Source: Flavobacteriales bacterium UBA4466 (GTDB taxonomy: Bacteria > Bacteroidota > Bacteroidia > Flavobacteriales_D > Crocinitomicaceae). From it: a stretch of 64,000 bases of DNA. The first letter of the stretch is position 1; every line of letters starts with the position of its first letter. The notes below the pieces were generated by a model that saw nothing but the letters and a program-made list of their open reading frames with translations, had not been told where the DNA came from and ran no database searches. The translations under genes were made by a program, and so were the position numbers. Location: contig CAJJBE010000004.1 in assembly GCA_905182335.1 (NCBI GenBank), positions 62,001 through 126,000 of the forward strand. Reading direction: 5' to 3'. This document shows, piece after piece, positions 45,052 to 55,200 of the stretch.

Positions 45052-45180
45052 TTATTTAAGTGGCGATTGTTTAATCAACTTAAATGTTTTCAAGTGATTA
45101 TCTAATTTGAGTGTGATAAAATATACTTCGGTTGGTTCCTCTTTAAATCTATAGAGATATTTGTCAATATAGCTTGTGTT
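45052..45180 (-). pseudogene. possible gene remnant (42 codons, no start)
   Basis: On the minus strand, a frame running from just after an in-frame TGA (45181-45183) to a TAA at 45052-45054 encodes a protein-like stretch: YIDKYLYRFKEEPTEVYF and LDNHLKTFKLIKQSPLK. A possible start, MKHK, exists in a neighbouring frame just upstream, so one frameshift would open it. No family is recognised. The rest of the 45041-45281 region is AT-rich and gene-free to my eye. Confidence 0.3.
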
Positions 45181-45281
45181 TCATGGGGAAGACAATAGAG
45201 TAGAAATAAAATGAGAGATAAATATAGGTTGTTTTTCTATGAGAAAAAAGGTGTAAATTTATTTGAGTAGTCCTAAATAGT

Positions 45282-46175
45282 ATGATTCGAGTTCAGTTTA
45301 TCGTTAACAGTAAATGTAAACTATCCAATAAGGCCTTATTGGCAATTGATTTATGCAGAAAAAGTGAATATTTGAATTGTTTTTTTTCTAAAACTACAGA
45401 ACCAAAAGACGCTACTAAAATTGCCCATTCGGCGGTAACTTCAGGAGTTGATGTGGTCGTTGCTGTTGGTGGAGACGGCACCTGTAATGAGGTTGTGAAC
45501 GGGATGATGATGTCCGATGTTTTACTTGCTAAACTTGCTATTATTCCAAATGGAACAGGAAATGATTTTCATCGAATGATAGGGCCTTTTTTGCCTGAGA
45601 TGTTTGTCAAAAACCTCGAAGAGCGAAACACAAAAATGATAGATCTGATTCATGTTATGATAAACAAGCAAAAGCAATATGCGCTAAATATTGCAGGAGC
45701 TGGTTTTGATGGGTTTGTTGTGAGCCTTTTGAATAAACAACGTTCCAGACTTAAGATAGGAGGGAAATTCTCATATGCTTTGGCTATTTTACGCTCATTT
45801 TTTTTATTCAAAAAACCAATACTTAGTGTTAAAGCAGACAACTTTGAGTATGAGGGAAAAGGGCTACTAATAGCATCATGTAACGGGTCAACATTCGGTC
45901 ATGGATTAGTCATTTATCCCGAGGCAATATTGGACTCTGGTTCGTTTGGAGTGACTTTTATCGGTGATGTAACATTATTTGACTATGTACGGTACTTAAA
46001 GCGTATAAAACGTGGGATAAAGATTGATCATCCTCAAGTTTACTATTTTGAAACACAGAAGATGTCAATAAAGACAAATGTATCCAATCTTTTTATTGAA
46101 TGTGATGGAGAATTATTTTCTTCAGGAAATCCGACATTTCAAATTACTCCTAGTGTAATACAACTGATTTCATAG
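45282..46175 (+). CDS. diacylglycerol/lipid kinase family protein
   Basis: A 297-residue soluble kinase of the DAGK catalytic family (YegS/BmrU type). The catalytic nucleotide motif VAVGGDGTCNEVVNG is near residues 62-76, followed by LAIIPNGTGNDFHRMIG near 85-101 and an inner GLLIASCNGSTFGHG segment near 194-208. The C-terminus has FIECDGELFSSG, typical of the family. The lipid substrate (diacylglycerol or another) is unknown. It is transcribed alone. Confidence 0.88.
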   Translation: MIRVQFIVNSKCKLSNKALLAIDLCRKSEYLNCFFSKTTEPKDATKIAHSAVTSGVDVVVAVGGDGTCNEVVNGMMMSDVLLAKLAIIPNGTGNDFHRMIGPFLPEMFVKNLEERNTKMIDLIHVMINKQKQYALNIAGAGFDGFVVSLLNKQRSRLKIGGKFSYALAILRSFFLFKKPILSVKADNFEYEGKGLLIASCNGSTFGHGLVIYPEAILDSGSFGVTFIGDVTLFDYVRYLKRIKRGIKIDHPQVYYFETQKMSIKTNVSNLFIECDGELFSSGNPTFQITPSVIQLIS

Positions 46176-46351
46176 TTTACAGTTATTTTTTATTGAGAGA
46201 TTAGGATACATTTATACCGTATTTTAGTAATAGGCCTGGAAGGCTAATTAACGAAATTTTCGCTTTTTTAATTTGATTGATTTCGGGGTTAATTTGAATC
46301 CCAATTGTATTTCTTTCATGAATTAGTATTGTTGTTAATAACAAAAAAGAG

Positions 46352-48535
46352 TCAGATAGAGACTAAACCATTTTGCTTTAATTGTTCAATTTCTTTTGAA
46401 AACCAAAATAATTCAAAGTCTTCGAAATTCAATTCAAAGTCCGATTTAATATCGTTCAAAGTCTTTAACTTATTTGAAGTGATCATCTCAACGAGGATTT
46501 TATTTAGCCATTGTCCGTAATTTTCATTAATCTTAATTGAGAAAAAATTCATTTTTGTGTGGAAGGATAATTCCATCATATTCCATGATTCCCCTCGTTT
46601 GTTTTTAGTGAAAGTAGAAGTTATTGGTGCATTTCCAAGCCATAGTATCTTTGCATTAGTCTTGAGTTGAAACCTATTTAATTCTTGCAAGCAATCTTCG
46701 ATGTAATCCGGAGGCACATTAGTACCAGGGGTTTTAAAATCAAACCAATCATTAACAGAAAGTTCAAAGCCAATACCATGCATAAAATTGAATAATGATT
46801 TTTTCAAACCAAAACTGAATTTTGAATGATCAAGACCTGTCTTATCCGTGAATTGAATATCATTATTAGCAAAGGTAATGTCTTCGTGTTTTGGAGTAAT
46901 TTCGTAGTCTTCGGGCTTCTTTCCAATTGGGCTGTGTGCGGTTAGAGCAAATTGATGCCAGAATCCAGATTGAATGATTCCTATTTCAAAAAGCTGACGA
47001 ACCATTTCTAAACTGTCAATCGTTTCCTGTTTCGTTTGTGTTGGATAACCATACATTAAATAGGAGTGAACCATAATGTCTGAGGCAGTAAAGTTTCTCG
47101 TTACTTGAGCTACTTGTGAAACGGTAACACCCTTATCAATTAGCTTTAATAATCGGTCTGATGCCACCTCTAATCCACCAGAGACAGCTATACAGCCCGA
47201 AGCTTTTAGTAGTTGACATAAATCATTCGTGAAACTTTTCTCAAATCGAATATTTGTCCACCAAGTAAAAATCAGGTTACGTTTTATTATTTCCAAGGCA
47301 AGAGACCTCATTAATGCAGGAGGGGCCGCTTCATCGACAAAGTGAAACCCGTTTTCTCCTGTTTGCTCAACCATTTGTTCCATGCGATTAACGAGAATGT
47401 TAGCAGCTATAGGCTCATAGATTTTGATGTAGTCTAGCGAGATGTCACAAAAGGTACATTTACCCCAATAACAGCCATGAGCCATGGTAAGTTTATTCCA
47501 GCGACCATCACTCCAAAGGCTGTGCATTGGATTGGCAATCTCAATAACAGAGAGGTATTTTCCCAGGAATAAATCTGAATAGTCTGGCGTTCCAATAAGC
47601 GCTTGTTTATAGTCTGTTTTACTTGATGAGTTGTTATAAGTGACAACGCCATTTTCAAGTAAAAAAGTTCGTTTTAATTCTGTCGAACTTGAACCAAGGA
47701 CTCTCTTATGGAGTAGCTCTATCGGTAATTCACCATCATCGAGGGTTATGTAATCAAAGAATTCGAAAACACGCTTGTCTTTGAGAGAGCGTAATTCGGT
47801 ATTTGGAAAGCCTCCTCCCATAGCAATAGGAATATTCGGATAATTCTTTTTAATAAACTGCGCACATCTAAATGCGCTATAGAGATTACCAGGAAATGGA
47901 ACGGATAGGCAAACTAATTTAGGTTGAATGGATTCGATTCGTTTAGATAATATTTCAAGCGTGATTGTGTCAATGAAAGTTAGTTCTTCTTGAAGCTCTT
48001 CGTACAATTCATCAAATGAATTAGCACTCATTCCAAGTCGCTCTGCATATCGACTAAACCCAAAATTATCATCGATACACTCAATAATAAAATCCGATAT
48101 GTCTTCTAGAAAAAGAGTTGCTAAATGTTTAGCTTTATCTTGTTGCCCCATATTCCCAAAGGCCCACTCCATGTCATCTAGTTGATTAAACCTAGATGCT
48201 CTGGGAAGAAAGCCATCTGTGCATATTTGCCTTGCGAGGGTTTTGTTTTTGCCTTGTAAAAAGGCAATAATTTCATCAATAGGCTTAAGATAGTCTTCTC
48301 TTAAAGAGCAAATTCTGATTGCATTTTCACTTGATAGAGTGTCATTTTCAACCGCAAAATTGAATATGTATTCAAGGTTTTTTTTTGAATATAGCTTTAA
48401 CAAGACTTCGATAGCTAAGTCCATTTGAAATGAAGAGACCTCCTTCGTGTTTAAAAATCCTTTCAGATATGCTGTTGCAGGATAGGGTGTATTTAACTGT
48501 GTAAACGGAGGAGTTATAAGTAGAATGTCTTTCAA
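46352..48535 (-). CDS. B12-binding-type radical SAM protein
   Basis: A 727-residue protein. The N-terminal part (about 1-190) has no known domain; a Rossmann-like B12-binding-type domain lies at about 195-290 (KLVCLSVPFPGNLYSAFRCAQFIK, then IPIAMGGGFPNTEL) without the DxHxxG cobalamin-histidine motif. The radical SAM domain follows (about 345-560), with the cluster cysteines Cys355, Cys360 and Cys363 in HGCYWGKCTFCDIS, spacing Cx4CxxC. A C-terminal helical domain ends it. Translation starts with TTG 48535, giving the usual opening ILLITPPF. The substrate is unknown; it stands alone. Confidence 0.85.
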   Translation of the reverse strand: MKDILLITPPFTQLNTPYPATAYLKGFLNTKEVSSFQMDLAIEVLLKLYSKKNLEYIFNFAVENDTLSSENAIRICSLREDYLKPIDEIIAFLQGKNKTLARQICTDGFLPRASRFNQLDDMEWAFGNMGQQDKAKHLATLFLEDISDFIIECIDDNFGFSRYAERLGMSANSFDELYEELQEELTFIDTITLEILSKRIESIQPKLVCLSVPFPGNLYSAFRCAQFIKKNYPNIPIAMGGGFPNTELRSLKDKRVFEFFDYITLDDGELPIELLHKRVLGSSSTELKRTFLLENGVVTYNNSSSKTDYKQALIGTPDYSDLFLGKYLSVIEIANPMHSLWSDGRWNKLTMAHGCYWGKCTFCDISLDYIKIYEPIAANILVNRMEQMVEQTGENGFHFVDEAAPPALMRSLALEIIKRNLIFTWWTNIRFEKSFTNDLCQLLKASGCIAVSGGLEVASDRLLKLIDKGVTVSQVAQVTRNFTASDIMVHSYLMYGYPTQTKQETIDSLEMVRQLFEIGIIQSGFWHQFALTAHSPIGKKPEDYEITPKHEDITFANNDIQFTDKTGLDHSKFSFGLKKSLFNFMHGIGFELSVNDWFDFKTPGTNVPPDYIEDCLQELNRFQLKTNAKILWLGNAPITSTFTKNKRGESWNMMELSFHTKMNFFSIKINENYGQWLNKILVEMITSNKLKTLNDIKSDFELNFEDFELFWFSKEIEQLKQNGLVSI

Positions 48536-48695
48536 TGTGCTATCTGCTTTTAATAAAGATACATAATCTAATCGCCTTAAATCTCACAATCGTCAAACAA
48601 AAAACCTCCTGACTTTCATTAGAGGACGTCTTTAATATAATCTACAGATATTATTTAATCATTACTTTGCGTGTAATTTGATAGTCTTCTAGTAT

Positions 48696-48950
48696 CTACT
48701 CGAATTTTTTAAGGAGCTTAATACAGTACAATTGCTCCTCAGAAAAATCAATTTTAAGTGAATCTTGCTCTTCATCGTGAATAAAAGGAAAACCAGGAAC
48801 TGTGTCATCAGGCTGTTCAGATTTCCCTTTATATTTTCTCCAATATTTTTTGATTGAGCTTGTTCGTTGTTTTTCAATTGCAACAAGAATCCCCCGACCT
48901 TCTAGTTCATAAACCAAGTGATCCCCTCCTCCTTTTTTAATTAGTGCCAT
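48696..48950 (-). CDS. small protein of unknown function
   Basis: An 84-residue soluble, charged protein: MALIKKGGGDHLVYELEGRG at the start, a basic middle (SSIKKYWRKYKGK) and an acidic C-terminal part (HDEEQDSLKIDFSEEQLYCI). I recognise no family. Reality is supported by a protein-like composition and an ATG at 48950; another minus-strand frame in the same place is less convincing. It has neighbours on both sides in the same orientation but with gaps of 150 bases or more. Confidence 0.5.
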   Translation of the reverse strand: MALIKKGGGDHLVYELEGRGILVAIEKQRTSSIKKYWRKYKGKSEQPDDTVPGFPFIHDEEQDSLKIDFSEEQLYCIKLLKKFE

Positions 48951-49053
48951 GCTTTCTTTTTTACGTAAACCTTACCACCCCCGTTATTTTTTATTCAAGT
49001 TAGCATTTGTACTACAAAAAGAAACAAGTATAACAGGTTTATTTAAGGGAATC

Positions 49054-49079
49054 AAAAAGGCAGCCATTTGGCTGCCTTT
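49054..49079 (-). terminator. rho-independent terminator
   Basis: Perfect ten-pair arms AAAGGCAGCC / GGCTGCCTTT with an ATTT loop; on the minus strand TTTTT follows. It lies 22 bases past the stop of the 49101-49778 gene. Confidence 0.85.
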
Positions 49080-49100
49080 AAAAAGTAAATGTTGAAAGGA

Positions 49101-49778
49101 TTACATACCCCCCATCTTCTCTAAATCCTCAGCAGACATTTTGGTATATCCTTCGGGAATTTTAGTAGAAAAAAGTTCTTTTTTCTTTTTCTTATTGATT
49201 CCTTCTTCAATTGCAACAGCGGATATAGTCATTATTAGTCCATTTGCACTAGTATTATATTCTAAAGGGAATCCGGGAATTTTTTCGTTGTGGTAACTTT
49301 GACCTATAGTATTTATTTCAATGTCAGTGGTATACCATGAAAACATTTCATCACCGTTTTCATTTGTTAAAACAGCTTTCTTGCATGTGTAACCTTGAAT
49401 CTGTTTTGTTTCATCAATTAATTCAACACTAAAATCAGCATCAGGACCTTTAGGGGCTTTCTCTTTTATTGCTTCTAGTGTAGTTGGGATAGCTTTGTTA
49501 CCCATCATTCCACTCATCAGAATCATTACTTCTTCAGATTTACCTAAAACGATTGTACTCATGGTCATCATTGATCCAAGATTCATTTCTGAATGAACGT
49601 CTTCGTCTGCGAAGTATAGATTCATTGTGCTTCCTTGCATCATTCCAACTGCCATTTCCATTTGAGGATTAGATGCACTTACTTCAATTTCAAACTTGAT
49701 AAGGCCTTCATTTAATTGTGCCGTTGAAATTGTTATTGATAATACGTAAAGTATTGCTGATAAGATTAGTCTCTTCAT
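49101..49778 (-). CDS. secreted DUF4412-like protein
   Basis: A 225-residue exported protein with a signal peptide (about 1-20, cut after STAQ-like sequence). The mature part has the pattern of the DUF4412-type proteins of this phylum: LIKFEIEVSASNPQMEMAVG near 25-44, a methionine-rich middle (MNLGSMMTMS, ILMSGMMGN), IQGYTCKKAVLTNENGDE near 127-144 and FSWYTTDIEI. It is probably periplasmic. The function is unknown. It has a tight promoter/palindrome upstream and a terminator downstream, so it is monocistronic. Confidence 0.78.
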   Translation of the reverse strand: MKRLILSAILYVLSITISTAQLNEGLIKFEIEVSASNPQMEMAVGMMQGSTMNLYFADEDVHSEMNLGSMMTMSTIVLGKSEEVMILMSGMMGNKAIPTTLEAIKEKAPKGPDADFSVELIDETKQIQGYTCKKAVLTNENGDEMFSWYTTDIEINTIGQSYHNEKIPGFPLEYNTSANGLIMTISAVAIEEGINKKKKKELFSTKIPEGYTKMSAEDLEKMGGM

Positions 49779-49800
49779 AATATTCTTTTCAATTAGTTGT

Positions 49801-49824
49801 CCAAACTTAATTAAAATAGTTTGG
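49801..49824 (-). promoter_or_regulatory. promoter with overlapping palindrome
   Basis: On the minus strand, TAAGTTTG (49802-49809) is an exact -7 box 23 bases before ATG 49778. It lies inside a perfect inverted repeat with arms CCAAACT / AGTTTGG and a 10-base spacer (49801-49824), a likely operator position. Confidence 0.5.
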
Positions 49825-49893
49825 CTATTAATAATAATTACAGACGGATTGTGAACTAGTTAAACGATCAGAGTTTGATCTTTAATCAATGAG

Positions 49894-51846
49894 CTAAGCA
49901 TTAACAGCTTCGCTAGCAACTTTTGATTCAATATTTAGCATAGACTTGATTTTAGTTACAATAGATTTTGTGTCGAATCCACAATCTGCCCATAGTTCTT
50001 TTTGAGTTCCATGATGAATATATTCGTCCGGAATACCTAGTCTTACAATTTGAGACGAGTAAGCTTGATCAGCCATAAATTCTACGATTGTAGATCCAAA
50101 CCCCCCCATTATACAACCATCTTCTATGGTGATAACCTTATCGAACTTAGAGAATACTTCGTGAAGTATTGTTTCATCAATCGGTTTGACAAAGCGCATA
50201 TCGTAATGTGCTATTGACGCCCCTGAAGCCTTTAATTCTTGAATCGCATCTTGAGCAAAATTACCAGGATGGCCTATGGTTAAAATAGCAAGATCTTTTC
50301 CAGAAGTCAATTTTCGACCGGTCCCTACTTTAATCGCTTTCATTGAAGTCTTCCATTCCGTCATTACACCCTTTCCTCTTGGGTAACGAATTGAAAATGG
50401 CCCCATGTTTTCTAGCTGAGCAGTGTACATTAAGTTACGTAGTTCAGACTCATTCATAGGTGCAGAAACGGTCATATTAGGAATCATGCGCATATATGCG
50501 ATGTCATATGCTCCATGGTGTGTTGCACCATCAGCACCGACTAATCCACCACGATCTAAACAAAAGACAACATTTAGATTCTGAATAGCAACATCATGTA
50601 ATACCTGATCAAAAGCACGCTGCATAAATGATGAATAAATATTACAAAAAGGAACCATACCTTGAGTGGCAAGTCCAGCAGAGAATGTTACTGCATGCTG
50701 CTCAGCAATACCAACATCAAAACTTCTATTAGGCATAGCTTTCATCATTATATTTAGTGAGCAGCCCGATGGCATTGCAGGTGTAACACCCATTATTTTA
50801 TCATTTTGTTCAGCCAACTCAACAATTGAATGACCAAAGACTTCTTGGTATTTAGGAGGTTGAGGAGACTTAGGGAGAACCTTTACGATTTCACCAGTAT
50901 CTTTATTGAATACTCCTGGTGCATGCCATTGAGTAGGGTTCCCTTCTTCAGAAAATTTATATCCAGCACCCTTTCGAGTGATACAGTGTAATATTTTTGG
51001 CCCAGGAATGTCTTTCAAATCTTCCATAACCTTAGCTAAACCAATGACATCATGGCCATCAACGGGGCCGAAGTAACGAAAATTAAGAGCTTCAAAAAGA
51101 TTACTTTGATTTAATAATGAACCTTTTAAGGCATTAGATATTTTAGAAGCAATAGATTGCGCATCAGGTCCAAACTTGGAAACCTTACCTAATAAATTCC
51201 AAACTTCATCTTTAACTTTATTGTATGCATGTGATGTTGTGATGTCAGTTAAGTATTCTTTTAAAGCACCAACATTTGGATCAATGGACATACAATTATC
51301 GTTCAGTATAACCAAAAGATTCGCATCTTTTTCAAACCCAGCATGATTCATTCCTTCGAAAGCAAGTCCAGCGGTCATTGCGCCATCACCTATAACTGCA
51401 ATATGTTGACGGGTTTTTTCTCCTTTATAATTATTTGCGACAGCCATTCCTAATGCCGCAGAAATAGAAGTAGACGAGTGCCCTACACCAAATGTGTCAT
51501 AACTACTTTCAGAGCGTTTTGGAAATCCTGAGATTCCACCTTTAATTCTGTTTGTTGGGAATACTTCTTTACGACCTGTAAGAATTTTATGCCCATAGGC
51601 TTGATGTCCGACATCCCACACTAATTGGTCATAAGGAGTATTGAAAGCATAATGTAGCGCTACAGTAAGTTCAACAACACCTAGGCTCGCACTAAAATGA
51701 CTGTTTCCAATTTCTGAAATTACGTCTATGATATATTTGCGAATCTCCTCAGAAACCTGAGGTAAGTCATTAATTCCAAACTTTCCCCTCAGATCTTCAG
51801 GAAAGTTAATTTGTTCTAAAAAAGGACCTGTTTTATATACTGCCAT
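49894..51846 (-). CDS. dxs: 1-deoxy-D-xylulose-5-phosphate synthase
   Basis: A 650-residue thiamine-diphosphate enzyme, the entry step of the MEP isoprenoid pathway (pyruvate plus glyceraldehyde-3-phosphate). GHQAYGHKILTGRK is near residue 81, the ThDP motif starts GDGAMTAGLAFEGMNHAG and ends with NDNCMSIDPN, the transketolase middle domain has GIAEQHAVTFSAGLA, and the C-terminus has EDGCIMGGFGS. The length is normal. It has its own promoter at 51863-51870 and is divergent from ileS. Confidence 0.96.
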   Translation of the reverse strand: MAVYKTGPFLEQINFPEDLRGKFGINDLPQVSEEIRKYIIDVISEIGNSHFSASLGVVELTVALHYAFNTPYDQLVWDVGHQAYGHKILTGRKEVFPTNRIKGGISGFPKRSESSYDTFGVGHSSTSISAALGMAVANNYKGEKTRQHIAVIGDGAMTAGLAFEGMNHAGFEKDANLLVILNDNCMSIDPNVGALKEYLTDITTSHAYNKVKDEVWNLLGKVSKFGPDAQSIASKISNALKGSLLNQSNLFEALNFRYFGPVDGHDVIGLAKVMEDLKDIPGPKILHCITRKGAGYKFSEEGNPTQWHAPGVFNKDTGEIVKVLPKSPQPPKYQEVFGHSIVELAEQNDKIMGVTPAMPSGCSLNIMMKAMPNRSFDVGIAEQHAVTFSAGLATQGMVPFCNIYSSFMQRAFDQVLHDVAIQNLNVVFCLDRGGLVGADGATHHGAYDIAYMRMIPNMTVSAPMNESELRNLMYTAQLENMGPFSIRYPRGKGVMTEWKTSMKAIKVGTGRKLTSGKDLAILTIGHPGNFAQDAIQELKASGASIAHYDMRFVKPIDETILHEVFSKFDKVITIEDGCIMGGFGSTIVEFMADQAYSSQIVRLGIPDEYIHHGTQKELWADCGFDTKSIVTKIKSMLNIESKVASEAVNA

Positions 51847-51862
51847 AATTGTTCAACAAATT

Positions 51863-51870
51863 CAAATTTA
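51863..51870 (-). promoter_or_regulatory. dxs promoter (-7 TAAATTTG)
   Basis: An exact TAnnTTTG match on the minus strand, 16 bases before the dxs ATG, with two overlapping TTG candidates 17 and 20 bases upstream. Confidence 0.65.
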
Positions 51871-52220
51871 CATCTTATCGTTAACCACAACAAGTATTGA
51901 GTGGATTATATTTTATAATTAAGGAATATTAAGATTTATTTTTGGGGAACTACCTTCAAAAAATCCTTACCTATATTCCTTTTAGAGGTATTCAAGGTTG
52001 ATTTGAATACTTACAGTAGAGTAAAAACATTTCACCTCTTAAGATCAAATAATGTTTTTTTGCCGTGTCTTATTTAGCGCCTAAGTGTAAGGAAAAGCAC
52101 CTATTATTGATTCGTAATCTTTAGTATAAGTTAAACAGGGAGTGAAAAGAGATAACCAACATCAATTCAAACGACAAAGTAACGCAGGAAATTAATTTCG
52201 TTTCTTTCATCGGTAATCAT
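51871..52220. other. divergent dxs/ileS intergenic region
   Basis: About 350 bases with no gene. A hairpin with arms GTATTCAA / TTGAATAC and a 7-base loop lies at 51988-52010, extendable by two pairs. I see no T-box or other known leader. The rest is AT-rich. Confidence 0.5.
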
Positions 52221-52228
52221 TAACTTTG
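52221..52228 (+). promoter_or_regulatory. ileS promoter, -7 element TAACTTTG
   Basis: An exact TAnnTTTG match 22 bases before the ileS ATG at 52251. Confidence 0.65.
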
Positions 52229-52250
52229 CGGATTAAAATCACTGATTATA

Positions 52251-55200
52251 ATGAGCAATAAATATCCAACGTATAAAGGATTAGACCTGCCGAATGTGGC
52301 AAGTCGGGTATTGGAAAACTGGGAGAAAAAGAATGTATTCGAGAAATCAATCTCTACTCGAGAAGGAAATGAATCGTTTATTTTCTTCGAAGGACCACCA
52401 TCTGCAAATGGTCTCCCTGGAATTCATCACGCAATGGGCCGTTCTATTAAGGATATTTTTTGTCGCTATAAAACGTTGAAGGGGTTTCAAGTAAAACGTA
52501 AAGCTGGATGGGACACACATGGACTTCCTGTTGAGCTTGGTGTTGAGAAAGAATTAGGAATCACAAAAGAAGATATTGGAAAGAAAATATCAGTTGAAGC
52601 TTATAACAAAGCCTGTAAAGAGGCAGTAATGCGGTACACTGACATTTGGAATAAGCTTACAAATCAAATGGGATATTGGGTTGATATGGAAGATCCATAC
52701 ATTACATATGACCCAAAATATATGGAGTCTGTTTGGTGGTTGTTAGGACAATTGTACTCGAAAGATATGATTTACAAGGGATATACAATTCAACCGTATT
52801 CTCCAAAAGCGGGAACTGGACTTTCAACACACGAGTTGAATCAGCCAGGATGTTATAAAGATGTTACGGATACAACAGTTGTTGCTCAATTTAAAATGGT
52901 TGATGGACAATCAACACCATTTGGAATTAACAAAAATATTCATTTCATTGCTTGGACAACAACTCCTTGGACACTGCCTTCGAATACTGCATTAACTGTA
53001 GGCCCTAAGATTGAATACGTATTAGTAAAATCATTCAATCAGTACACATTCGAGCCGATTAATCTTGTTTTAGCGAAGAATCTTGTTGGCACTCAATTCT
53101 CAAAAGGATTTAAAGCGGTTGAAACAGAAGCTGAATTCTCAGAATATAATCAAGGAGATAAATCAATTCCTTACTTCATCGTTAGCGATTGTATCGGCAA
53201 AGAATTGGCTGGATTGAAATATGAGCAGTTACTTCCTTATGCACAGCCTTTTGAAGATGCTGAGAAAGCATTTCAGATAATTATAGGAGATTTTGTTACA
53301 ACAGAAGATGGAACAGGAATCGTTCATACTGCTCCAACCTTTGGTGCAGATGACGCGAAAGTTGCAGATGACGCTGGTGTACCGGGATTACTTGTTTTAG
53401 ACGATAAAGGAAATCCAACACCGTTAGTTGATTTACAAGGGCGATTCACTTCACACATGGCTGAATTTGCTGGTAAGTACGTTAAAAATGAATATTATGC
53501 GGATGGAGTTGCACCTGATAAATCAGCCGATGTGGAAATCGCAATCAAATTAAAAATAGAGAATAAAGCATTCAAAGTAGAGAAGTATGTCCACAGTTAT
53601 CCCCATTGTTGGAGAACGGACAAGCCTATTCTTTATTACCCACTGGACTCTTGGTTTGTTAAAGCAAAGCAGAATAAAGAGCGAATGATGGAATTAAACA
53701 AAACGATAAACTGGAAGCCAGAATCTACAGGGACTGGTCGTTTTGGAAAATGGTTAGAGAATTTAAATGACTGGAACCTTTCGAGATCTCGTTATTGGGG
53801 GATTCCAATTCCAATTTGGTCTACGGAGGAAGGTGATGAGCGTGTTTGTATTTCTTCAATTGAACAACTGAAGGGAGAATGTGATAAAGCTATTGCCGCA
53901 GGAGTAATGGAGTCGAACCCATTAGCAGATTTCCAAATAGGGGATATGTCGAAAGAAAATTATTCGAAGGTAGATTTACACAAGAATTACATGGACCAAA
54001 TTACATTGGTTTCTGATTCAGGTGCTCCAATGAATCGTGAAGCAGACCTTATCGATGTATGGTTTGATTCAGGCTCAATGCCTTATGCTCAATGGCACTA
54101 CCCATTTGAGAATAAAGAATTAATAGACGATAGAAAAGGATATCCAGGTGATTTTATTGCTGAGGGTGTGGATCAAACAAGGGGGTGGTTCTATACGCTT
54201 CACGCAATATCAACGATGGTATTTGACTCTGTTGCATATAAAAATGTTGTTTCAAACGGATTGGTGCTAGATAAGAATGGACAAAAAATGTCGAAGCGCC
54301 TTGGCAATGCAGTTGATCCATTTACAACATTGGATAAGTATGGCCCTGATGCAACGCGATGGTATATGATTACGAATGCTCAACCTTGGGACAACCTTAA
54401 GTTTGATTTAGACGGGATTACAGAAGTACAACGGAAGTTCTTTGGCACATTATACAATACGTATTCATTCTTCGGTTTGTATGCAAACATAGACGAGTTT
54501 GATTATTTAGAACCAGACGTGGCGTTGATAGATCGTCCAGAGATAGATCGTTGGGTACTTTCCAAATTGAATTCATTGATTAAGAGTGTTGATGAAGCAT
54601 ACGATTCATACGAACCAACAAAAGCAGGACGTTTAATACAAGAGTTTGTATGTGATCAGCTATCAAATTGGTATGTCAGGTTATGTAGACGGCGTTACTG
54701 GAAAGATTCTACAGGGGATATCGCTGGCGAAAATGATAAATTATCAGCATATCAAACGCTTTATACATGTTTAGAAACAGTTGCCGTTTTAGGATCCCCT
54801 ATTGCACCGTTCTTTATGGATCAGTTGTATCTAGATTTAAACACTGTTTCTAACAAGTCAACTTTGGAATCCGTTCACTTAGCGGCTTTTCCAAAAGCGA
54901 ATGAGTCGTGTATTAATTTGAAGTTAGAGGAGCAAATGGAGATCGCTCAACGCACTTCATCCCTTGTTTTAGGGCTTCGTAAGAAAGAAAAAATTAGAGT
55001 CCGCCAGCCACTACAGAAAGTTATGGTTCCTGTTTTGGATTCAGGTTTCGCAGCAAATATCATGCACGTTAAAGATTTGATTTTATCGGAAGTGAACGTT
55101 AAAGAACTCCAGTTATTAGAAGAAGATAACAGCGTGCTTGTCAAAAGTATCAAGCCTAATTTTAAAACCATCGGCCCAAAGTATGGTAAACACATGAAAG

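Noticed and set aside
46201-46344. A 47-codon minus-strand frame just after the radical SAM gene, with a TTG start (contains KKAKISLISLPGLLLKYG)
   Set aside because: It reads fairly protein-like, but has a weak start, no family and lies in AT-rich DNA. I could not separate it from chance.
48689-48886. A 65-codon minus-strand frame overlapping the 84-residue small protein
   Set aside because: The 84-residue frame (48696-48950) has better composition and start; both cannot easily be real.
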